Source of the DNA: Olsenella sp. KGMB02461
GTDB taxonomy: Bacteria > Actinomycetota > Coriobacteriia > Coriobacteriales > Atopobiaceae
Direction of reading: 5' to 3'
NCBI RefSeq assembly: GCF_012584445.1
Contig: NZ_JABAHI010000008.1
Coordinates: 558,001-622,000 of the forward strand
Length of the DNA stretch: 64,000 nt
How positions within the stretch are numbered: position 1 is the stretch's first letter; each line of letters begins with the position of its first letter. The notes beneath the pieces were generated by a model. That model saw nothing but the letters and a program-made list of their open reading frames with translations. It searched no databases and was not told the DNA's origin. Of this stretch, positions 25,171-34,138 are shown in pieces. Made by a program: the position numbers and the translations under genes.

Positions 25171-26075
25171 GAGGCATCATCGGCTTTCTGGGATTTGCGG
25201 CGAGCCTTCTCTTCTTTGGCACGGGCGGCAGCGTTGGCGGCCATCTCCAATGCCTGGGCCAGGTTTCCGGCGATCTCCTCGTCGTCGAGAATGGGGTTGG
25301 CAGAGGTGCCCACCTCGATCTCGGGGATCTGGTTTACCACGGTCTCGATCTTGTCTGCACCCATGGTGAAGGCGGCATTCTGGGAGGCATAAAGGTCTTC
25401 CAGCTCTTCCTCGTCCATGTCTGCCAGCACCGCAAGCTCTGCGCGGCTGCCGGTGAGCAAGAAGACCAGGCGCTCGCCCACCTCTACAGAGTTGTCGGAG
25501 ATGCGCTCCAACATGCGCGCGGCCATCATGACGCGGCTTACGGCATCGATGTCGTCGTCGGGGCCCAGGTGCGAGAAGCTTGAGTAGAAGCTCTTGTAGA
25601 GGTCGTCCACCGGGCGGTCGAACTCAGGGAGCTCTGCGGCCTCGGCGATGTCGTTGTCCACGATGGCCTCGACGGTGGTTCCCAGCACGCGATAGACCAG
25701 GTGGGCCTGGCTGGCAAGAAGGTCCAGCATTTGGCGGGGGATCTCGCGGCCGGCGCAGCGCTTGGTGGTCTTGGCGATGTTGCGCACGTGGTTGCTCATG
25801 CGAGCCAGATTGAAGTTGACGTAGATCACAAACTGCAGCAGGCGCATGTCTGAAGCCACCGGATTTTGCAGCACGATGAGGTTGTAGGCGCGATCCTCCA
25901 GGTCCGCGCAGCGGCTGTCGATGGCGCGTGTAGCCTTCTTCACCCCGCGGGCCTTGGCCTTGTCGCCCTCCACCAGCGAATCCACCGCCTTGTGGAGCTG
26001 AAGATCGATCTCTGTGTAAATGGCGACCAGCTCCTGGCGGAGACGGGCGAGCTGCTTGTCAAATTGCTCTCTCAT
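25167..26075 (-). CDS. phoU: Phosphate-specific transport accessory protein PhoU
   Basis: Regulator that links Pst transport to the phosphate-sensing two-component system. The 302-residue chain begins MREQFDKQLARLRQELVAIYTEIDLQLHKAVDSL and contains two PhoU helical repeats with metal-binding ExxxD motifs (DLEDRAYNLIVLQNPVASDMRLL; ARMLERISDNSVEVGERLVFLLTG). The usual length is about 215-240. The extra C-terminal about 75 residues are acidic then Ala/Lys-rich (AARAKEEKARRKSQKADDAS) and are not part of the known fold. It is last in the pst genes and overlaps yggS by 4 bp. Confidence 0.92.
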   Translation of the reverse strand: MREQFDKQLARLRQELVAIYTEIDLQLHKAVDSLVEGDKAKARGVKKATRAIDSRCADLEDRAYNLIVLQNPVASDMRLLQFVIYVNFNLARMSNHVRNIAKTTKRCAGREIPRQMLDLLASQAHLVYRVLGTTVEAIVDNDIAEAAELPEFDRPVDDLYKSFYSSFSHLGPDDDIDAVSRVMMAARMLERISDNSVEVGERLVFLLTGSRAELAVLADMDEEELEDLYASQNAAFTMGADKIETVVNQIPEIEVGTSANPILDDEEIAGNLAQALEMAANAAARAKEEKARRKSQKADDAS

Positions 26076-26110
26076 CTAGAGATCCTTTCTTGTGGGAGGT
26101 GCAGGAGTTG

Positions 26111-26156
26111 CTGCCGAGAAAGGCTCCCTCAAAGGAAGGGAGGGGTTTCTCGGCAG
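26111..26156. terminator. Hairpin between pstB and phoU built from two inverted TGCCGAGAAA copies
   Basis: CTGCCGAGAAA (26111-26121) pairs with TTTCTCGGCAG (26146-26156); CTCCC/GGGAG adds inner pairing. There is no T tract, so it may be an attenuator, processing site or RNA stabiliser of the pstS-CA-B transcript rather than a full terminator. Confidence 0.55.
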
Positions 26157-26195
26157 GAAGGGCAGTGCGGGCCCCGGGCCAGCCAGGCGTGGAGG

Positions 26196-26999
26196 TTAGC
26201 CAAAGCGGCCGGTGATGTAGTCCTCGGTGCGCTGGTCGCGCGGGGAGGAGAAGATCTCGCTGGTAACGCCGTACTCGATGAGGGTGGCGGGCTCGCCGGC
26301 ATGCTCTTGCAGGAAGAAGGCCATGTAATCGGAGACGCGGGCGGCCTGCTGCATGTTGTGGGTGACGATGATGATGGTCATCTCGGGAGCGAGCTCGTAC
26401 ATGAGGTCCTCGACCTTTTGGACCGAGGTGGGGTCGATGGCGCTGCAGGGCTCGTCCATGAGCAAGACGTCGGGTTGCACTGCCAGCACGCGGGCGATGC
26501 AGAGACGCTGCTGCTGGCCGCCGGAGAGCGCCAGGCCGTTCTTGTTGAGCTGGTTGGAGACTTCCTTCCAGAGATTGGCGCGCTTCAACGACTCCTCGAC
26601 GATGCCATCCAGATCGCTCTTGGAGGTCACGCCCTGGAGCCTGGGGCCAAAGGCCACGTTGTCGTAGATGGACTTGGGGAAGGGGTTGGGCTGCTGGAAG
26701 ATCATGCCCACGCGGCGGCGCAGGTCCACAGGGTCTACCCCGGGGCCGTAGATGTCGTTGCCGTCCAGCTCCATGGTGCCTTGGGTGCGCGTGCCTTCGA
26801 TGAGGTCGTTCATGCGGTTGATGCAGCGCAGGAAGGTGGACTTGCCGCAACCCGAGGGGCCGATGAACGACGTGATCTTGTTTTGGGCGATATCCATGGT
26901 TACGCCCGTCAAGGCATGGAAGCTGCCGTACCAAAAGTTGAAGTCCGCCACATGGATGCCGGTCTTCTCGTTCTTGGGGGCGTCGCGATACTCGGTCAT
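26196..26999 (-). CDS. pstB: Phosphate ABC transporter ATP-binding protein
   Basis: Cytosolic ATPase of the high-affinity phosphate importer. 267 residues with Walker [14 protein letters not shown] (about 46-58), Q-loop FQQPNPFP, signature LSGGQQQR, Walker [14 protein letters not shown] and switch His VTHNMQQA. The final [20 protein letters not shown] is the characteristic PstB ending. GGAGGT precedes the ATG, 3 bp after the pstCA stop. In the operon it follows the fused permease. Confidence 0.96.
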   Translation of the reverse strand: MTEYRDAPKNEKTGIHVADFNFWYGSFHALTGVTMDIAQNKITSFIGPSGCGKSTFLRCINRMNDLIEGTRTQGTMELDGNDIYGPGVDPVDLRRRVGMIFQQPNPFPKSIYDNVAFGPRLQGVTSKSDLDGIVEESLKRANLWKEVSNQLNKNGLALSGGQQQRLCIARVLAVQPDVLLMDEPCSAIDPTSVQKVEDLMYELAPEMTIIIVTHNMQQAARVSDYMAFFLQEHAGEPATLIEYGVTSEIFSSPRDQRTEDYITGRFG

Positions 27000-27002
27000 G
27001 GG

Positions 27003-28967
27003 CTATTTACCTCCGGTCTTTTTCGCACTCTTGCGCGACAGATAGCGTGCGAAGAGGTTAAACGCGAGAATCATGAGCATGAGCAGCAGGGCGGTGCCGT
27101 AGGCAGCCTGCATGTTGATGCCGTCGTTAGCGAGCAGGTACAGATGGATGGTCATGGGGCGACCGGAATCCATGGGCGTGATGGGCAGGTTGATGGCCTG
27201 GCCCATGGTGTAGAGCACCACGGCCGTCTCTCCCACGGCGCGGCCGATGGCCAACACGATGCCTGTGGCGATGCGGGGGAACGCGGAGGGAAGCACCACT
27301 CTACTTACCACCTGCCATTTGGTAGCTCCCAGGCCATAGGCGCCCCAACGGATGTAGCGAGGCACTGCGCGGATGGCTTCCTCGGTGGTGCGCATGACGA
27401 TGGGCAGCATCATGAGGGCCAGCGCCAGAGCTGCGGAGAGCATGGAGAGGCCAAAGCCGAAGGCCTCCACAAAGAGGGCGAAGCCAAAGAGGCCCATGAC
27501 GATGGAGGGTACCGAGGCCAAGGTGTCGGTGGCGTAGCGGATGAAGTTCACCAGACGGCCCTGCTTGGCATACTCAGCCAGATAGACTGCCGCCAACACT
27601 GCGATGGGGGTGCAGATGAGCATGGCCAGCACTGTGACATAGAGGGAGGAGACGATGGTGGGGAAAATGCCTCCCTCTGCGTTGACGCCTTGAGGCCAGC
27701 CAAAAATGAAGTCCAGGCTCATAACGGGCAGGCCGTTGACCAGCACAAAGAGAATGATCAGCACCAGCACACCGGTGGTGACGGCACCGGTGGCCCTGAA
27801 GACGCCCAACATGGTGGCGTTGGTGGCATTCTTGGAAACCTTGGGTTTGGCGCCTGAGGCCAGAAGGCGCTTGATGCGCTGGCGGGAGTGCTCCTGCTCT
27901 TTCTCGAGCTCTGGGAGGTTGGAGGGGGCCTTTGCCACGTCTTCTGCCAGCTCATAGTCGGTGGCTTTGGCGCGGTAGTTTTTCTCGGCGCGTTCTTTGA
28001 CGGCTTTGGCAGTGTCGACCTTGGCCTCGCGAGGACGGCTGATAAGGCGCACGATGCCCACCAAGCCGGCAGAGATGATAAAGAGCACTACGCCCATGCC
28101 AAAGAGGGCGGAGCGGTGGAGGCCGGAGGAGTAGCCCATGTCCAGCGCGATCTGGCTGGTGAGGGTGGAGATGGGGCTGGAGATGTTCTCGGGGATGACG
28201 GGAGCGTTTCCCACCACCATGAGCACGGCCATGGTCTCGCCGATGGCACGGCCCATGCCCAGCACCACCGCATTGACGATGCCCAGCTTGGCTGCAGGAA
28301 GCACCACTTTATAGATGGTCTGCCATTTGGTGGCGCCCATGGAATAGCTCGCTTCGCGCACGCCCATGGGAATGGAGCGCAAGGCGTCCATGGTGAGGGT
28401 GGTGATGGTGGGCACGATCATGATGGCCAGCACCAGCCAGGCGGTGAGAGCGCCAAAGCCCAAGCCTCCGGTGAGGTCGGCCAGCCAGGGGCGCAGGATC
28501 ACCAGGCCAAAGAAGCCGTAGATGACCGAGGGCACGCCAGCCAGCAGGTCCACCGCCGTCGAGACAATATTGGAGAGGCGCTTGTTGGCGATCTCGGTGA
28601 GGTAGACGGCACAGCCGATGGCCAGAGGCACGCCAATGACCAAGGCGCCGGCGGTGACGATGACAGAGCCCACCAGAAGCGCCATGATGCCGTAGTGGCC
28701 AGAGGAAGGCGCCCAGTCCATGCCAAAGAAGGACAGCAGGCCAATGTCTGAGAGCACAGGCAGCGCCTTGTAGAGCGTGAAGGCGAAGATGAGCAGCACC
28801 GCGAGCACCGCCACGCAGGCGCAGGCCAAAAACAGCGCTTCCAGCGCGCGCTCTTTGATCATGGTGGAGCGGCTTACCAACTGAAGCTGACGGCTATGGG
28901 CGCCCGAGGTATTGGGGTCGATGTCTTCTAGATGGGGCGGCTTTTGCAGCTTTTTCTCTTTGGCCAT
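27003..28967 (-). CDS. Fused phosphate ABC transporter permease PstC-PstA
   Basis: Both membrane subunits of the Pst importer in one 654-residue chain. Residues 1-325 correspond to PstC: N-terminal helix at about 42-68, VDLLAGVPSVIYGFFGLVILRP, and the coupling segment EASYSMGATKWQTIYKVVLPAAKLGIV. Residues 326-385 form a charged, helical linker (Lys/Glu/Arg-rich). Residues 386-654 correspond to PstA: TDTLASVPSIVMGLFGFALF and the coupling segment WGAYGLGATKWQVVSRVVLPSAFPRI. Each half has about six hydrophobic segments. With even helix counts both coupling loops remain cytosolic, and the linker is cytosolic too. Separate pstC and pstA genes are the rule. AGGGAGGGGAG precedes the ATG. Confidence 0.93.
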   Translation of the reverse strand: MAKEKKLQKPPHLEDIDPNTSGAHSRQLQLVSRSTMIKERALEALFLACACVAVLAVLLIFAFTLYKALPVLSDIGLLSFFGMDWAPSSGHYGIMALLVGSVIVTAGALVIGVPLAIGCAVYLTEIANKRLSNIVSTAVDLLAGVPSVIYGFFGLVILRPWLADLTGGLGFGALTAWLVLAIMIVPTITTLTMDALRSIPMGVREASYSMGATKWQTIYKVVLPAAKLGIVNAVVLGMGRAIGETMAVLMVVGNAPVIPENISSPISTLTSQIALDMGYSSGLHRSALFGMGVVLFIISAGLVGIVRLISRPREAKVDTAKAVKERAEKNYRAKATDYELAEDVAKAPSNLPELEKEQEHSRQRIKRLLASGAKPKVSKNATNATMLGVFRATGAVTTGVLVLIILFVLVNGLPVMSLDFIFGWPQGVNAEGGIFPTIVSSLYVTVLAMLICTPIAVLAAVYLAEYAKQGRLVNFIRYATDTLASVPSIVMGLFGFALFVEAFGFGLSMLSAALALALMMLPIVMRTTEEAIRAVPRYIRWGAYGLGATKWQVVSRVVLPSAFPRIATGIVLAIGRAVGETAVVLYTMGQAINLPITPMDSGRPMTIHLYLLANDGINMQAAYGTALLLMLMILAFNLFARYLSRKSAKKTGGK

Positions 28968-28971
28968 GAAG

Positions 28972-29862
28972 CTACTCCCCTCCCTTTCTCTCGGCAGAAA
29001 TGGGGATGTAGCCCGCGTCGCGGATGGTCTGGGCCATCTCGTCAGAGACTACCAGTGCGATGTATTCCTTGGCCGTGCCCGAGGGCTCGCCCTTGGTGAA
29101 GAAGTACAGGTAGCGGGAGACCGGATAGGCGCCTGCCTCCACCGCCGCCTCACTGGGCTCGACGCTGTTGACCGCCAGCGCCTTGACCTTGGCAGAGGTG
29201 AAGGCGGAGTCCACAAAGCCCAGCGAGATGTAGCCGATGGCGCCGGGAGTGCGGCTCACCACGTCGCGCACCTGACCGGTACCAGGCAGCACTGCTGCAG
29301 CAGGGTCGAAGCGCGTGTCGCCCATGACGATGGTTTTGAAGGCCTCGCGAGTGCCCGATGCCTCGTCACGGTTGACCACCAAGATTGGCAGGTCCTCTCC
29401 GCCCAGCTCTTTCCAGTTGGTGATCTGGCCGGCATAGATGGCTCGCAGCTGATCCATGGTGACGTTGGCCACAGGGTTTTGGGTGTTCACGATCACTGCG
29501 ATGCCGTCAGTGGCGATCTCTGTGGTGACCAGCTCGCCGGTGCTCTTCTCGGCCTCTGTGAGGTCGCGGCTGGAAGTGGCGATATCTGCCGTGCCGTTGA
29601 GCACGCTTTCGATGCCCGCCGACGAGCCCAAGCCACTCACCAGCACGTGGATACCCGTATGTTCGGCAAACTGCTCCGCCGCGATCTCTGCGATGGGCAT
29701 GACGGTGGTGGAACCCGCCACCGTGAGCTCGCCGACAGAGGCTCCAGAGCCGGCGCATCCGGTGCTGCCGAGAAGGACCGCCAGGGCTACCAGGATACTT
29801 AGCAGCCCTGGGACAAAGGCGCGGCGGGAGCCATCCAGGCGACGGCCCCGTGACGGCCGCAC
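28972..29862 (-). CDS. pstS: Phosphate-binding lipoprotein PstS
   Basis: Cell-surface receptor of the Pst importer. The proposed start is GTG at 29862, with AGAGGGGGG 3-4 nt upstream. It yields an Arg-rich n-region, a hydrophobic core (about 17-32) and lipobox GSTGC (Cys36). The in-frame ATG at 29940 would add 26 residues and has no ribosome site. The mature part has the phosphate-binding signatures VAGSTTVMPIAEIAAEQF, LGSSAGIESVLNGTADIATSSRDLTEAE, NRDEASGTREAFKTIV and TPGAIGYISLGFVD. About 296 residues. It overlaps the 3' end of pgeF by 64 bp in another frame. Confidence 0.9.
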   Translation of the reverse strand: MRPSRGRRLDGSRRAFVPGLLSILVALAVLLGSTGCAGSGASVGELTVAGSTTVMPIAEIAAEQFAEHTGIHVLVSGLGSSAGIESVLNGTADIATSSRDLTEAEKSTGELVTTEIATDGIAVIVNTQNPVANVTMDQLRAIYAGQITNWKELGGEDLPILVVNRDEASGTREAFKTIVMGDTRFDPAAAVLPGTGQVRDVVSRTPGAIGYISLGFVDSAFTSAKVKALAVNSVEPSEAAVEAGAYPVSRYLYFFTKGEPSGTAKEYIALVVSDEMAQTIRDAGYIPISAERKGGE

Positions 29863-30632
29863 AGACCCCCCTCTTGCCGATAGGAGAAAAACCGGTCTGT
29901 GTGAGCCGGCGTTGAAATCCCGATGTTGTGTATGTTGCACGGCATAACCCCTGCACTCGTAAGCGATTGTTCGATAGCAGCGGCTAAAGACAGGTGCCTG
30001 TCATCAACCTTGACCATGCTACCAAAGCTTGTTTCGAACCGATTAAGTAGTTCCTCCGACACCTCATAGTCACAACCTGCGATATGGGGGCCGATAAAGG
30101 CCTCCACTTGAGAGGTTGTATACCCTTTGAGCTCGCAGAGCCGCACCGCCGCTTTGGCAGCGATAGAAGCATAGGTGCCTTTCCACCCGGAATGCACCAC
30201 TGCAAATCCATCTTGAACGCAGAGCACCACGGGGACGCAGTCGGCAAAGCACAGAAGCACCGGGACATCTGCGACGGTGCAAAGAATGCCATCGGCGCCG
30301 GCACGTGCCTCGACCCTAGCGGCACAGAGAGCCTCTGGCGCATTAGAAGTGATTTCTACCAAACGGTCCCCATGGACCTGCGTGGGCACCACAAGGTTCT
30401 TCTCGGCAGCCTGAGCGCCCATCGCGCAGAGCACGCGATGGCGGTTCTCCGCCACGCACCCCGGATCGTCGCCCACCGCATCGCCCAAGTTGAGAGAGGC
30501 AAAGGGCGCGGCAGAGACTCCCCCATTTCGCTCTGTAAACGCGAACGTGACCCCGTCCGCGCGGTGAAAACCGCCGTTCAGGGTCACGCCATGACAAGTC
30601 TTGGTCTCAAAGGGGGCTTGCGCCTTAGCCAC
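29799..30632 (-). CDS. pgeF: Multicopper polyphenol oxidase/peptidoglycan editing factor family (YlmD)
   Basis: Homolog of YfiH/PgeF, which in E. coli hydrolyses misincorporated muropeptide residues; also described as a purine nucleoside phosphorylase/laccase-like fold. The 277-residue protein keeps the metal ligands: [11 protein letters not shown] (His), [12 protein letters not shown] (Cys) and [18 protein letters not shown]-like segment (His). Start is GTG 30632, overlapping the ftsZ stop by 8 bp (GTGGCTAA), which couples it to ftsZ. The 3' end overlaps pstS. Position after ftsZ matches ylmD in the Gram-positive division cluster. Confidence 0.9.
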   Translation of the reverse strand: MAKAQAPFETKTCHGVTLNGGFHRADGVTFAFTERNGGVSAAPFASLNLGDAVGDDPGCVAENRHRVLCAMGAQAAEKNLVVPTQVHGDRLVEITSNAPEALCAARVEARAGADGILCTVADVPVLLCFADCVPVVLCVQDGFAVVHSGWKGTYASIAAKAAVRLCELKGYTTSQVEAFIGPHIAGCDYEVSEELLNRFETSFGSMVKVDDRHLSLAAAIEQSLTSAGVMPCNIHNIGISTPAHTDRFFSYRQEGGLCGRHGAVAWMAPAAPLSQGC

Positions 30633-31725
30633 GAGAGCGCCTCAAGAAATCGGGGATATCGAACTCTTTGTCTGCAAAGCCCGAGGAGGCAGGCTTGGGA
30701 GCCGGCGCCGGGGTGTGGGGTTTGGAAGAAGCGCCAAAGGAGCCCATGGAGAGCTGAGGCTGGACGGAGCCGTCGTTGAAGCCGGTGGCAATGACGGTGA
30801 CGCGCACTTGATCGCCCAGGCTCTCATCGATGACGGTACCAAAGATGATGTTGGCGTCGGGATCGACGTTTTGAGAGATGACCTCCGCGGCGTCGTTGAT
30901 CTCCTGAATGCCCAGGTCCTTGTTGCCCGCAATGGAAAGCAGCACGCGGGTGGCGCCATCCACCGAGCTCTCTAGAAGACGGCTGGAGATGGCTTCTTGA
31001 GCGGCATCAGAGGCGCGGGAGTCGCCAGAGGCGATGCCGATGCCCATCATGGCAGTGCCGGCGCCGCGCATGATGGTGCAGACGTCTGCAAAGTCCAGGT
31101 TGATGAGGCCGGGGACGGTGATGAGATCGGTGATGCCCTGGGTGCCCTGGCAAAGCACGTCGTCTGCGAGACGGAAGGCCTCAAGCATGGTGGTCTTCTT
31201 CTCGGCGATGTCCAACAGGCGATCGTTGGGGATCACGATGAGGGTGTCCACGTTCTCTGCCAGCGTATCCACGCCGTTTACCGCCTGCTGGCTGCGCTTG
31301 CGGCCCTCGAAGGTGAAGGGACGGGTGACTACGGCCACAGTGAGCGCCTTGATGTCGTTCTTGGCGATGTCTGCCACCACGGGGGCAGCGCCGGTGCCGG
31401 TGCCGCCGCCCTCGCCGGCGGTGATGAACACCATGTCGGAGCCGGCCAATGCAGCCTTGATCTCGTCGCGAGAGTCCTCTGCTGCCTGCTGGCCCACCTC
31501 AGGGTTGGCACCAGCGCCGAGGCCCTTGGTGAGATCGGTGCCAATATGCACCTTGATGTCTGCATCAGAGAGTGCCAGTGCCTGGGCATCGGTGTTGATG
31601 GCGACAAACTCGACGCCGCGGATGCCCTCCTCGATCATGCGGTTAACGGCATTGGTGCCGCCACCGCCCACGCCTACAACCTTGATTACGGCGAGGTAGT
31701 TATTGGGCGCGTCGGTGTCGTTCAT
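30625..31725 (-). CDS. ftsZ: Cell division protein FtsZ
   Basis: Tubulin-like GTPase that forms the Z-ring. 366 residues from ATG 31725, which follows GAGGAGGAACT; the in-frame extension to 31893 is not conserved. Motifs: [24 protein letters not shown], the GTP loop [56 protein letters not shown]. After the globular domain (about 315) comes a short Pro/Ala linker and the C-terminal peptide [11 protein letters not shown] that binds partners such as SepF. It is at the end of dcw and runs into pgeF. Confidence 0.97.
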   Translation of the reverse strand: MNDTDAPNNYLAVIKVVGVGGGGTNAVNRMIEEGIRGVEFVAINTDAQALALSDADIKVHIGTDLTKGLGAGANPEVGQQAAEDSRDEIKAALAGSDMVFITAGEGGGTGTGAAPVVADIAKNDIKALTVAVVTRPFTFEGRKRSQQAVNGVDTLAENVDTLIVIPNDRLLDIAEKKTTMLEAFRLADDVLCQGTQGITDLITVPGLINLDFADVCTIMRGAGTAMMGIGIASGDSRASDAAQEAISSRLLESSVDGATRVLLSIAGNKDLGIQEINDAAEVISQNVDPDANIIFGTVIDESLGDQVRVTVIATGFNDGSVQPQLSMGSFGASSKPHTPAPAPKPASSGFADKEFDIPDFLRRSRG

Positions 31726-32031
31726 AGTTCCTCCTCGGGGCTCGGTCCCAACCCGATGCTTGGTGCTGCGTTGATAGTGGTAAGGCATCGCAAGACGCCT
31801 TGGGGTGGTGTGGACGTTGAGTCCGCGCCGATGGTGGCTTATGGAAGAGCGCCCCTTAAAACCCTCAAGCTCAAGTAGACGTCTATAAACCATCTAAATC
31901 GTCTAATAGTGGCACAAAGCAAAGGAGAGCGTCAACCCCTTTGACGAATCCATGAACGCCCCAGCTCACAGGGGCTGCCTTACAACCTTCACCCTACTCT
32001 TGAAGCTTAAGCTTAAGAGCTTCAAGAAACC
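31726..32031. other. 306-bp spacer between ftsQ and ftsZ with inverted repeat
   Basis: No gene seen. It contains CTTGAAGCT (31999-32007) and AGCTTCAAG (32018-32026) as a 9-bp dyad just after the ftsQ stop, without a T tract. The rest is likely the separate ftsZ promoter and untranslated leader. No promoter with both good hexamers was found by eye. Confidence 0.5.
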
Positions 32032-33267
32032 CTAGGATGTTGTTTGGCCCTTAGGATTATGGGTGCCGGAGCCTCCAGTAGATTCTGAGCTGCCGCTCTC
32101 TTGACCTGAGCCTGAGCCCTCAGAGCCTGAGCCCTCAGAGCCGCTTTGGCTGCCCGTCGCCCCTTGGCCTTGAGCTGTCTGGCCGGATGCCGCAGCCTCT
32201 TGGCCTTGTGCAGCCTCTCCATCGTTGCTGGCGACCACCCCTGTGCCTGCGCCCACAGACGAGCTGGAGATCTGACGATAGCTGGGCTTTGCGGGATTGC
32301 GCACATTGATGTAGGTAAGCTGGTTGGGATGGGCGCCCATGAGCTCATTGATAACCGCCTCTTTGGAAGAGATTTGATTGGGAGCCCCAAGCGAGATCTC
32401 CAAACCTGAGGAAAGCACGCAGGAGATGGCTTCCTCGCTGGCGGCGGAATAGGACACGATCTGCGAGGCCAGGCCTTGGGAGAAGGCGGTCTGGTATTGG
32501 ATGCAGTCCAATATGGGGGCATCGGTGGTTTTGGCGCCGGCTTTAGGATCCACCGTAGAGGGCGTATCGCGAATGAGTAGGCAGCCGTCTTCTTTAGCCT
32601 GTGCCAGCGCCACCTGCACCAGGTCTCCCCCATCCAGCGCCTGAGCGGGCATAGGCTCGATCCAGGCGCCGTCCTCGCTCAAGTACCAGGCGCTGTTGCC
32701 TGAGGGAATAGTGACGATGGCAAAGACTGTGCGCTCCTCCACAGAGATGGTGAGCTCGCCGGGAAACTGCCGACTCACATGCACCGACTTTACCCAGGGG
32801 TTTTTCGCCAGGTTCTCCTCGATCTTGGCAGTGTCCACATTAAGAAGCGTGGCGTTATCGGGCACCGCTGCCAATTTGAGGATGTTCTCCTGAGTCAGAT
32901 GATTGGTGGCCTCGGCGTTTATCTGCTGCACTGGCAAGATGGGAGTGAGGCTCAAGGCGAACAGGCTGCCGATAAGGACGCCCGCCGCCACCAGCGCCAC
33001 CAACGCCCAAAGCACAGGACGTGGCAGGCCCCGTTGGGATTTGCTCTGATCGGTAAGGCCCAACCCAGCCACCGAGAGGTGGCCCACACGCTTGGTTTCC
33101 CGAGATGTGCCCGCCGCCCGCAAAGGACGGGGCGGCCTGGAGGAGTCGAGGCTCGACGCTTTGGGGGAAGCCGGCCGTGAAGGGCGGCGCGTTGCCCGAC
33201 GATTGGAGGAAGACGAGGTTCTAGGACGAGAACCCGAGGAACTTGACCTGCGGTCTGAGCGTGACAT
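32032..33267 (-). CDS. ftsQ: Cell division protein FtsQ/DivIB (POTRA domain) with long disordered tails
   Basis: Bitopic septal protein that links early and late division proteins. Of 411 residues, 1-85 are cytosolic, very Ser/Arg-rich and basic. About 86-110 is the single transmembrane helix (VLWALVALVAAGVLIGSLFALSL). The POTRA domain follows (LPVQQINAEATNHLTQENILKLAAV ... LAKNPWVKSVHVSRQFPGELTISVEERTVFAIV), then the FtsQ beta domain. The extracellular tail (about 340-411) is Gly/Ser/Gln-rich with a repeated SEGSG unit, encoded by an imperfect 14-bp direct repeat near 32113-32145. Its AAAGGAGGG ribosome site and ATG lie inside murB (47-bp overlap). Confidence 0.9.
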   Translation of the reverse strand: MSRSDRRSSSSGSRPRTSSSSNRRATRRPSRPASPKASSLDSSRPPRPLRAAGTSRETKRVGHLSVAGLGLTDQSKSQRGLPRPVLWALVALVAAGVLIGSLFALSLTPILPVQQINAEATNHLTQENILKLAAVPDNATLLNVDTAKIEENLAKNPWVKSVHVSRQFPGELTISVEERTVFAIVTIPSGNSAWYLSEDGAWIEPMPAQALDGGDLVQVALAQAKEDGCLLIRDTPSTVDPKAGAKTTDAPILDCIQYQTAFSQGLASQIVSYSAASEEAISCVLSSGLEISLGAPNQISSKEAVINELMGAHPNQLTYINVRNPAKPSYRQISSSSVGAGTGVVASNDGEAAQGQEAAASGQTAQGQGATGSQSGSEGSGSEGSGSGQESGSSESTGGSGTHNPKGQTTS

Positions 33268-34138
33268 CGAATCCCTCCTTTACCTGGGTTTGCATCTCGT
33301 CTATGAGTCTCAACACGTCTTGGGCAGATGCCCCGCCTTCGTTGACGATGTGGTTGGGATAGGCCTCGGAGATGAGGGCGGCGCCGGAGCGCTCCCCTTT
33401 AAGGCCCGCACGACCTATAAGGTTTGCGGCGCTGTCGTGGGCGGTGTCGCAAAAGATGCCGCCACAGGTGGCAACGCCCATGGGCTGCTGCATTTTGCGG
33501 CGATAGAGCCTGCGGTCTATGCGCTCGGACACCTGGGCTTTGGTGGAAGGTTCGAGGGCGAGCTCAACCTCGAGCAAGATGGACGTCGCCGGGATTGAGG
33601 AGGTGCGATAACCCCACTGGATGTCATGGCCGTCCAACCTGCAAAGCCCCTGGCCCGGCACGTGGCATACCACCCCTCGCACACAGGAGCCGATCCACTG
33701 ATGGCGAGATCCGGCATTTTGAGAGACCGCGCCTCCCAGTGTGCCGGGAATCCCTGCCAGCATCTCGATGCCCGAGAGCCCGCATTGGAGCGCCACGTTG
33801 ACCGCCTGGGCGGTGAGCGCGCCTGCGCCCACATGCATCACCGAAGCCTCTTCGTCCACCGCGATGCGAGAGAACTCGCGCCCCAGCAATAGCACACAGC
33901 CTTCGTAGCCCCCATCAGCTGCTATGACGTTGGTGCCTTTGCCCAGCACCACCCAAGGCACCGACTCCTCTTGAAGGGTGGTGAGCACGCGGGCCAACGA
34001 CGGATAGCTATGCGCCTTTGCCACCAAGGCCGCGGGGCCACCCACGCGAAGAGACGTGCGCCGAGAAAGGCGCTCGTCCTTGATGATCTCTGCATCGTAG
34101 GCGCCCGAGAGCGCCATATAGGCATTAAAAAGGCTCAT
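33221..34138 (-). CDS. murB: MurB-like UDP-MurNAc dehydrogenase with substituted catalytic residues
   Basis: FAD enzyme reducing UDP-GlcNAc-enolpyruvate to UDP-MurNAc in the cytoplasm. The 305-residue chain matches MurB throughout: RTSLRVGGPAALV, VVLGKGTNVIAADGGYEG, GIEMLAGIPGTLGGAVSQNAG, GYRTSS, AGLKG, PNHIVNEGGASAQDVL. Two catalytic positions differ by eye alignment. In the usual G-S/C-x-F-x-N-P motif the acid residue is Gly227 (CGGIFCDT), and the final Glu (xEVxxIG) is Gln297 (RPQVKFLG). Nearby Cys225 and Cys230 might substitute, or another MurB exists elsewhere. It is placed in the expected dcw position between murC and ftsQ. Confidence 0.88.
   Translation of the reverse strand: MSLFNAYMALSGAYDAEIIKDERLSRRTSLRVGGPAALVAKAHSYPSLARVLTTLQEESVPWVVLGKGTNVIAADGGYEGCVLLLGREFSRIAVDEEASVMHVGAGALTAQAVNVALQCGLSGIEMLAGIPGTLGGAVSQNAGSRHQWIGSCVRGVVCHVPGQGLCRLDGHDIQWGYRTSSIPATSILLEVELALEPSTKAQVSERIDRRLYRRKMQQPMGVATCGGIFCDTAHDSAANLIGRAGLKGERSGAALISEAYPNHIVNEGGASAQDVLRLIDEMQTQVKEGFDVTLRPQVKFLGFSS

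Noticed and set aside
25866-27857. 663-codon open frame on the plus strand
   Set aside because: It is antisense to pstB and pstCA, rich in His/Gly/Asp as expected from GC-rich complementary coding, has no ribosome site or family similarity.
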